From contig NC_079419.1 in the NCBI RefSeq assembly GCF_026213295.1, positions 9,207,791-9,271,790 of the forward strand: a stretch of DNA of 64,000 nucleotides, written 5' to 3'. This stretch comes from Gadus chalcogrammus. Lineage: Eukaryota; Chordata; Actinopteri; Gadiformes; Gadidae. The position numbers and the translations under genes were made by a program. Shown one piece after another: positions 54,138 to 64,000 of this stretch. The notes beneath the pieces were generated by a model. The model saw nothing but the letters and a program-made list of their open reading frames with translations. It did not search any database and was not told where the DNA came from. Position 1 is the stretch's first letter, and each line of letters starts with the position of its first letter.

Positions 54138-57100
54138 ACACGGGTTCTGGTTGAACGCTATCATGCGTTTGCCCAATAGTTTCCAACTTGCCTTATTTTC
54201 CTTGCGCCAAAGATTGCACCTTTTACGCGTGCTTATTAAAGCGCCGATGATTTACATGTAAAGCTTTGACCACGCGCCAAGTGTCAAAGAGTTAGATGTG
54301 TCTAACTCTTGACAAGTTGCTGTCAGCGTCGAATGTGATTCAAATGAAGGCATTATTCTCTTGTCGATGTCTGTCACACTCTTGTGCGATGCCTGTGTAA
54401 GAGCTTCGTTAAATTTAACTCATCCTGTGCTAAAGGGAAATTTGGATTTCGGAGAGACTTCATGGAGACACACGTACAGCCTTAATTTGTTATAATAGTC
54501 ACGTTTCCTCTTCAAGTTTGTCGTCAATGAGCTGTATACCGACTTGAGCGCACAGGATTCCTCACTGCGCTTACCATCACATATTTAGTGAATGCTGGAT
54601 ATTCTTGAATTACTCAGGAATAATTATTTGCAGTATTAATATAGCCTACCATGACCATCGTATGTAAAATTATATCATTTTTTTTGGAGTTGACACTCTT
54701 GCTGCATGAAACAACTAAAGCAGGAACCCACAAACAGTCCCAGTTTCCTCATGTTTGGTATCTTTATGCAATATCTTTAGCTTCAGAGCAATTCGGCATG
54801 TATCATAATTGAGTAAAAAAATAACAACTTTGTTTTCTTTAACTCAATTGTGAAAGTGTGTCTTATTCTGAAAAATATTTTGCAGCTGAACTTAACTTAG
54901 TAGTCATGTATTATGTTCTCTTCCCCATTCTTCTTCATCAATATTTGCACATGCAAATATACAAATACATTGGGCGAACCAGTATTTCAACATGTATTAC
55001 ATGGAGATAATGAAAGACGTCTGATAACCAATCCTTTCATTGGAAAACCGGTAGAGTGCACTGCCTTAGGGGAATTAATACAGACTAATTTAAATCCTAA
55101 AAGGGGTCATCTCAGCGGTATGGGTAATGGCATCATCCTTGAATAAAGAGGGGCATTATCGTGTGTGCAGGCTCATCAATACCCACATTGAAAGCGAATG
55201 GCAGACTTTGCAGTGATGTTATGTTGCAAATTTGACAAGACATAGTATCCTAGGTTGACAAGTAGTCAAGCATGAAACTGCATTTAACCCAGATCTCATG
55301 AATGTGTTTGCTAAGGAGTGCTTGTATGTTTCAGAGAATTTGCTACAATGTAAAGAGTGACAGTGGGGTAAGGGTTAAGTTAACATACTTGGCGTCGCTA
55401 GTCCGACGCTCTGTTCTCCTCTGGCTATGTAGGTGCATTCTTGAGTTGCCCTGTGGGGGGCAGCATGGTACACACATATACCTTCTGACCATCAGGAATC
55501 AAGAAGCACAAGTCAGAATTCAGATGTGCTGCCCGCCTCCAACATGTATCACTGTTTTGTCCAAATGCTCATTTACAATTATTAGACACTGATCGAAGTG
55601 TTAACAAATAAGGACATACAACTCAATAATCTATCGTTTAATGCAGTTATTGAAATGACAACATTGATGAGATAATTTGTGTCTATTTTACAAGGGCACT
55701 ATAGCAGTATAAGTCCAACCAAACACAAACAAGATCTATGTGTCTTAACGCTGTGAGGCCCCTTTAGTGATCCAGAACATACTGGCGGAAGCTGTATACA
55801 GTTCTCTCCCCCCCGCCTTCATCTTTATGTCAGATTTATCAGTCTTGCCTACTGGCAACCTTTGGATAAGGTACATTTATCGGAGTAGGGCTCACCCCCC
55901 CCCCCCTAATTGCATATGTGTGAATATGTAAACAAGAGCAAAAATCGATGGGTGTGTTGTGTGGGTCTCTGACTGGGTGATGGATTGCAGCCACACAAGG
56001 CAGCAGAGGTAGAGGCAAGTAACTATGAGAGCGATGCAGCACGCCGGGATGCATTAGTCAGGCTGAGTATGCGCTCCAGTCTGACAACCTCAGGGAGGGT
56101 TCTAGGTCTGTTTAGTGCCAGAGTATCAGTCAACTTGTTGAGACTGCTTCTCTGACTGGGAACCCGAAAGTTGGTCACGTTAATCAGGCCGTGTTTGATC
56201 CCTAATCAGCAGAAGGATGAATTGCACGAATACTAGTGCATCATTATTTATGATCCGCCAGTAATAGAGTTGTACATCGGCATGGATCTCTAGTGATACG
56301 ATATGCATCACGATACACGATAGAATATGTAATAAATTCGGATTTTCCTGTTTTACATTACATCTCACTTTTTCTTAATTTGAATTTGGGTCAAATGCAA
56401 CTTGTTGACAGTGTCCCTAAATGTCCCTAAATGTTTTATACATGCATTGGATTTTTTTTGGGGGAAAAACGAACATAAGCTTGTTATTTTCAGTGTATTG
56501 GATGGATCGTTGATCTGTTTGACCCGCTCTTTTGCAAGAAGATACCAACAGATCACCAATACATCCGATTCGGTGATAATAAACTTGTTATTATCGCACT
56601 ATTGGATGGACTGTGATGAGTTGGTGTCTTCTTTCAGAAGGGAGGGGTCAAACAGCTGTTCATCCATTCACAAAGACATGGCTTGAATGAGCTCATCTTT
56701 TATAGTTTTCTCCCTGTAGGGCAATCTCTGGCGCTTTTGGTGGGGAATGGGATTTGGCACCAATCTGATTGTACCATACACATCATGACACAAGGGTCAC
56801 AATTCGATATTTGTTGTGAAATATTGCAATTGTTTCGTGTGATGCATTGCAATTAAAAAGTCTATTGTAAAATAAAAGTCAACGCCCAGAGTAACACAGA
56901 TTTGACTGGGTTTTTGTGTATTTAAAACATCGTAGCTCAATCTCCATCTTTGGTGGACATCCGCTGTTTCTTCTTCTGTTGTTCTAATGATAACGTTGCT
57001 CGCTCATGATCACAATACTGTTATAACCATGATGTGTAAAGTGTGAAGTCATGAACGACTCTAAATCACAGGTTAGTTAGAGTGCTGGGTTGTTGAAATC

Positions 57101-57774
57101 TGACACAGGATCCAAAAACGCTTTGCCACCTGCAAAAAGAACTTTGGGTTACATAGGAGAACAATTGTAAGACCATTTGTAAAAGAAAACCCTGGAGAGG
57201 CATATTAAGTTCCAGCATCAACAAAGGCCATTGCCCCTCTCTTGGTCTCCTGATAGGGCTCAAAGTCCGCCCTGATAGTTACTTCTTTCACTGGAGGCCT
57301 TGGGTTGTGTTAAGCAAGCGTCTGAAGTACTTATGGTACGTTTGTCATGACGTTATTATTAATATGACATATTTTCCCCTCATCCGTGTCGCTGACTCAG
57401 TTGTAATAGAGACTTTTTGTCAGAAGGAATCTTGTTGAACAGCGGCAGGTTTCCTTCTGTGTGAACCAGTGGAGAATGAAATTAAATATGCACGCCATTC
57501 CTCTCTTTTTGTGATTGCTCAAAGCACATCGGAGGAACAGCAGTTCCGCTGTGATTGATGATAAAACCACAGGTGCTGAAGCGTCGAAATCCACTGTTAA
57601 AATTATTATCTAGATATTGTGCAGTTTTTTTATAATAATAGATTCATCAAACATTTTCCATCGTTGGTTCAATTGTAGGTGACACTGGGTTCTAGACTTG
57701 CAGACGGTCGGCTAGCGCTGTGATGATCCAGGGCATTGAAAAGTGCCTTGGAGAGCTCTAGATTTGTTCCGTTA

Positions 57775-58308
<534 letters not shown>

Positions 58309-59768
58309 TTATACTGCAAGATGTTGCTTATGCAATTCATATTGTCATAAAGTTTTTAGTAGGCCAAAAATAATGGTGTTGTTAATATGCCTTATGTTTT
58401 CTCCTAAATCTGCAAATATTTTCTCTGTTGTGCAAACCTTTTCAGGTCTACATCATAGTTTGCATTACCATCTGCCTTGCTTTAATTTATAGTACTTGGT
58501 ATCATTGGATAATTCTCCATGTTTTTTCAATATTCATAAGCAATGCGATAGATATACAGTATCTAACTATAGATCTAACTATAACCTTAGCCAGTATATA
58601 GTGCCCTTATTTGTATTTCTACTTACGTAATAGGGTTAAATCGTAAAATATGGTGTGGTTGTCCAGGGCAACATCATTGGGGCCACTGTTCTGGATGGCT
58701 ATTCCGGCAGATATCAAGTCCCTTTAACATCACAGAATCCTGAGGGGAAACTTAAAACTAGGTACATAAAACTAAATAAGCAGTTTATCTATTGAAATAT
58801 TTGAATATACCTATCATCACTTTAATTATTTACATTCTGTCAAAGATAATATTACATTAATTGCACACTTGTCAGTTAAGTAGGTAATTTAATTTGTGTT
58901 AGGAATATTAAAATGTTATAGTGTTTCTTCCTGTGCATAGTCTTCTGTAAAAAAAAGGGTTTTCTTTGATGTATTTTTAAACCCACATTCTTACTTGATT
59001 GTTCTTGGAGAGAATTGCTGAGTTGGTCAACGATAGCCAACTTGCACTGTATCAGTTTGTCTGAGATATATAGTGATAACTAAACAATGCTTAATCTGGA
59101 TCGAGAAAAAGCACAACCCGAGCTGAGCAGGCAGGATATTAAATCAAACATGGCCACCATGTCCCTTTGGGAAAACAGAATATAAATGATTTATCATTAA
59201 AGTATTGGTTACTCAGCTTGTTCTAATGAATGGGCACATTATCTCTCCTGATCACACGGGCATCGCTATTGTAGCCAATTCACTTGGTGCAACTAGATTT
59301 TTACGACTTCTTTACACTTTACATGTGCGTGATGATGAATCCACATAAACTAGGCTCTACCAAAAGAGTATTCAAATCGGGCTGAAGACACAGACCAATC
59401 GCGTGCGGGCTCCGAGCACGACAAATATGCATAAATGCACAAGCGGCTGCTGAAAGTTTTTCCCCCGCTAGGCCTCAGTGCACGCACATCCCCGGAGTGG
59501 CTCTCCACAATTCAATCATTAGCTGTTGATTTGCAAGTGATTTTATTTACATTCTTGAGAGGCGGTTATAGTTTGAAGTTCAATCTCCTGGCGCCCGCTG
59601 CGGCGGTGTTATCACCGAGCTCTGCGGTGGCATCGGTAATTGGCCTTGAGATGTGACTGTGTGAAGGATGCCGGACAAACAGAGATGCTCTAATTATGCC
59701 CAGCTCCTTCAAATGGAGAGGATAAAAGCTAATGAATCGCATGCAGGCCAGCGCAGGGGCCGACTAAT

Positions 59769-59883
<115 letters not shown>

Positions 59884-59927
59884 TAAACACACACATACAG
59901 ACAGAGGAGGAGACTGCTGTGTGTGTT

Positions 59928-59959
<32 letters not shown>

Positions 59960-60329
59960 ACTGTTTGTGTGTTGTGAGTGAGGGTGGGACAGAGGGAGGA
60001 AGACAGAATGAAGTGAGCCGCAGAGAGTGAGTGAAAAATAGCGCAAGCGGGAGGAAGGAGGAAGAGCGAGAGAGTAAGCGAGGGGGAGGGAGCTGGTGGC
60101 CATGCACGGATAGTTCTCTGATCTCATTGGTGTGGAAAAAAACAAAAAAAACAAGATAGTGAAAAACAACAACTTGTTATGCTGTGGATCATGTTTACAG
60201 AAGTCAGCAATCATTGTAGGTGGCAGTTAGGGTCCGGAGCTCCCTGGAAATCGGCACTAATTAATGCTCCAAGGGTCTCAATTGTTTCAAGAAAGAGAGA
60301 GACAGTTGGAGAGAGAGGCGCAGACAGGG

Positions 60330-60375
<46 letters not shown>

Positions 60376-61045
60376 TGAGAGTAAAGACAGAGAAACAGAG
60401 AGACAGAATAGCGAGATAATGCGATTCAGGGGAAGGGTTGTACCCACATAGTAAGGGTTGAGTAACTGTATTTTATTCCAAATTAAAAACCCTTATTTAC
60501 CTTTTCGTGACTTCAATATATTCTCCCCTGCGATTACGGTAACCTGTCTACCCTTGAATTAAAGTATGTGGTAATAAACTGTGAGCTGAATTTTTATGTT
60601 GTTTTAAATTGAAATCACCTTGGAGCCCCGGTACATAGATGCTTAGCTTGGTAACTGGCTGCCTTGCCTGCACGTTCCTAGGGCTGTATGCTGCGCATTG
60701 CCCTGGGGGAGTGAATTGAAATGTATACCGATAGCTCTCAGCTCTTCTCTTTTGATTGGGGTTCAGGTAAGCACAGCCTCACCCACCTGGAGAACATCTT
60801 TGAAAGCGGGCTTTAGCACACGCCGTGTCAAGGGGAGCCACCACTTCTTTCTACATCCAAGGGTTCGTCTTGGTTACCGGAAATAGTCATTAAATAGCGA
60901 CACAAGGCGGGAATCACTGTGCTTTGTTAATGAATCACCTCGGGCACACTCTCTCATCCTGGGATAAACTGATTGGCGATAACTTTGGGAAGTGGAGTCT
61001 TCCCTCTTCCTGCCTGATGGACTGCTGGTGATGTTCTGTGGTGAT

Positions 61046-61066
61046 GGCGTGTGTGTGTGTTTCTGT

Positions 61067-61105
<39 letters not shown>

Positions 61106-61285
61106 TGTGTGTGTGTGCGAGTGTGCGTGTGTGCGTGTGTGTGTGTGGGTGCGTGTGCGTGTGCGTGTGTGCGTGTGCGTGTGTGCGTGCGTGCGTGTGT
61201 GTGTGTGTGTGTGTGCGTGTGTGTGTGCGTGTGTGCGTGCGTGCGTGTGCGTGTGTGTGTGAGCGTGTGTGCGTGTGCCTGTGTC
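61046..61285. repeat. GT/GC-rich alternating purine-pyrimidine repeat
   Basis: GT dinucleotides interspersed with many GCGT units (for example GCGTGTGCGTGTGCG), an almost continuous alternating purine-pyrimidine stretch of about 230 bases. Confidence 0.93.
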
Positions 61286-61930
61286 GTAGGGGAGACGGGG
61301 AAGGGAGGGGCAGCTGCCTTGCAGCCCCACCTTGTCTCCTGTTATTTGTTCAGCTTTTGTCAATGAGCAGTCAGTGGGGCAGGTGCATATACTATGCGCG
61401 TATAGTAGTAGTACCCCCCTCCTCACCCCCCCAGTACACACCCATCCCTAGTCCTCCAAGCATGTGCCGCACAAGTATAACCCCAGGCAAAATTGTCCAT
61501 TACTGTCAGTCTTAATCTGTCGCCGGCACATTAGCGCTCATCACGCAGTCATTAATGCATTAGGAGCCCGGTGCTGGAGAGCCTGTTATTGGGCTTTGCA
61601 CTGTCTGTTTGCCCTTGCACTAAAAGGCGGCTGGGCCCCGACCTATTGACCATTTAACCATTCTAAATGGTTGCGATCCCCGAGGATAAATCAGGGCACC
61701 GAGGGGCCCTGGGTGTTAATTATGGGTATTTAGGAGCACAAAAGTAAATCCCTTGGCGGTTTTATTTCACTGTATTTTCGCAGAATGTTATAGGTTGACA
61801 CGCTTTACCACGTACACCCTATGAGTGACGTTGAGGTGGAATTTATGAGTTTTCTTCTCACCAAAAGTATCTCCCCCAGCATTACAAATTCCCAATGAAC
61901 AATCTAGTTCAAGCTGTTAAGCTCATGTCT

Positions 61931-62083
<153 letters not shown>

Positions 62084-64000
62084 CCGTCTCCCACCACATT
62101 TGTCCCGCAGCAGAATGTACCTGATTATGCTGCTATTGGTCACACTCCGTCGCCTATTGCCAGGCCGTTTATCTGCTGCCGGCTCCTCCACGGCTCCTCT
62201 GGGAGACGTGCGGCCCGGATAAGAGGCTGTTGTTCTGTAAACAAACCCCCTCATGACCTACCCCGGGCTGGGGCCGGGCTCTCTTTCAAACGCGGTGGAG
62301 GGTTGGTGGTGGGTGGGAGGGGAAGCTTGCATTTCCTGTCTCCCCCGAAGGCCTAAAATCTTGGCGTGACTAATTCCCCCTAGGGTAAGTTTAATAGCAT
62401 TACTGTATCCTTGTTGCGGCATGTAGGGTGGTCATGTTGGAGCTGTAATCGAGGCCTGCGGATGTGTGCATGTGTGTTGGCGTGGTGTGTATGGGTGTGG
62501 GTGTGTGGGTGTGTGTGGGGAGGAGAAAGGCAACATAGGAAAGGAGATGGTGTCGCAGAAATAAAAGGATGCACTGTTCGCCCTGTCTCTCGCAGCGCAT
62601 TTCGGAAAAAAAGGAAAAAAAGGGTGATAATGTGAAAGGCTTCTTTATGCGTGGGTCCAACTGAACGAGTGTGAGGCAACAGAGGTACCGTGCACCCGGG
62701 AAATAGAGGGGTGTTTTCCCTCAAAGTCAACCCCCCGTTTTCTAGCTTTTCACCCCTTAAACGTAGAGGATCTCTCCACCCTCGGTGAGGCAGTTTGCGC
62801 AACCACCGTCCTCTTTGATATTTTTCGGTAGCGCAGGCCCTACTTAACGTTGTCAACCTACTACCAACGAAACAACGCGTTCTGTTCACCGCCGGGCGCC
62901 TATTAAAATAAGCTTTGTCCGTGTGTCCGGATACAGGAAAACAACGCACACCAGCTGTGCTCCCCCAAAGTCAAACAGAATCCAAACAGCACAACAATAA
63001 CCGGGTGCAAAAAAAGGAAAAGAAAGATGACATTTTCTCTCTATCTTTACCGTACCACCCTGTAATCAGAGTTTACTGCACGTTTGCGCAAATTACAGGG
63101 CACGGGAGTCATTAGTAGCACGAGGTCTGCTAGGAACTGCCAACGGAAACCGGGCTGCAAACACATGTTTTGGGATCCCCATGAATAACATGCATCTGAA
63201 TGAACAATAAAATACGCTTGGATCTGATGCGTTGATTAAGGGTACGGAGTGTGTGGCTGGGAGGTGTTTTCAGGGAGATATGACGTCCTGTCGAGTTAAT
63301 GCTTACCAGGGCGAGGGAGGATGTAATTAATACGGTCGTGCCCTGTAGCATTCTCCTAGCGTTATTCAACAAGGATTGTCCTCCGTTTCGGGGCTTCAGT
63401 ACAATTAACATAGATGATCAACCCCTCGTTAGCCCTTAAGCAAGGTGCTTCTAGCGCGTGTATATTAACAACCACCAAACAGATCCGCCGGGCTGTTGCA
63501 GGGGAAACGTCATTGATTCCAGGTACAATCGGGTTGTTTTTGTAGTTTCATGTTCCTCTCAGGGTCATAAATGCGCGGACATTGAAGTTACTATAATCTG
63601 CATGTGAGTGCTGCAAGGTCAATAAACACAAACGCAGTAACGCATCCGTTGTTGTGTTTATCGCTAGAGCTATGTGAATTTATACGGAGTCTGAATGGTT
63701 TTAACTTAAATTCAATATAACCTAAAGTGAACAAAGGTTGTGTAGGAAAAATTTATTTGGATAGCCAAGGTGAATCTTACATCCCCCACCTGTCGGAATT
63801 CTGAATAGAGATTTTCCGGATTGGTCAAATCGGAACCTCAATACAATAGGCTAGCGGAAATAAATATTCTACAATAGAAAACTGTCAAAGATTCAGAGCT
63901 TTGTCCAGGCCAAATAAAGGAAGGTGGCCCTGTTAACACATATCATGCTTCCACCCTGAGTCATTTTAACCACAAAGCATGAGTCTGACTGCTGGAAAGG

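Overview
The window is vertebrate nuclear DNA, almost certainly from a ray-finned (teleost) fish. Genes are split by GT-AG introns, non-coding DNA is loaded with long simple repeats (mostly AC/GT, also GA/CT, GACA/GATA and G/C homopolymers), and the gene neighbourhoods combine blocks that lie on different human chromosomes. The extreme density of long dinucleotide arrays resembles what is reported for codfishes (Gadiformes), but that placement is only an inference.

Layout, left to right. 1-11.3 kb: apparent intron sequence of an ARHGAP45-like RhoGAP gene (minus strand), with no coding exon recognised. 11.3-12.4 kb: its first coding exon, a likely 5' UTR exon and a promoter with a palindromic E-box. 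13.1-26.8 kb: a complete acvr2b (activin receptor type IIB, minus strand); its 11 coding exons join into 514 codons, followed by a ~3.3 kb 3' UTR. 28.9-30.7 kb: complete crygn (gamma-N crystallin, minus strand, 4 exons, 183 aa). 32.2-34.2 kb: complete small secreted Ly6/uPAR-type gene (plus strand, 97 aa, with a 15-nt micro-exon). 34.2-38.45 kb: complete rheb (minus strand, 8 exons, 184 aa), tail-to-tail with the Ly6 gene. 38.5-48.5 kb: gene-poor spacer with repeats. 48.6-49.5 kb: intronless lrrc30-like coding region (plus strand, 305 aa). 53.9 kb: signal-peptide exon of ptprm (plus strand); the remaining 10 kb is the start of its long first intron.

Synteny supports the calls. CRYGN-RHEB are neighbours at human 7q36 and LRRC30-PTPRM at human 18p11. 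Here those two pairs are fused, together with acvr2b (human 3p22) and an ARHGAP45 relative (human 19p13). The genes do not form one pathway: acvr2b is a TGF-beta superfamily receptor, rheb the GTPase activator of mTORC1, ptprm an adhesion receptor phosphatase, crygn a lens/retina crystallin, and lrrc30 is poorly characterised.

No new operon-like or defence system is visible. The most interesting signals are microsatellites fused to splice sites. A ~119-nt (TG)n tract abuts the 3' splice site of the rheb exon that encodes the CaaX box, and CT-rich arrays abut four acvr2b acceptors. Other notable items are the unassigned Ly6 gene, a Bkm-like GACA/GATA block upstream of ptprm, several exact hairpins, and oligo(C) runs in two 3' UTRs.
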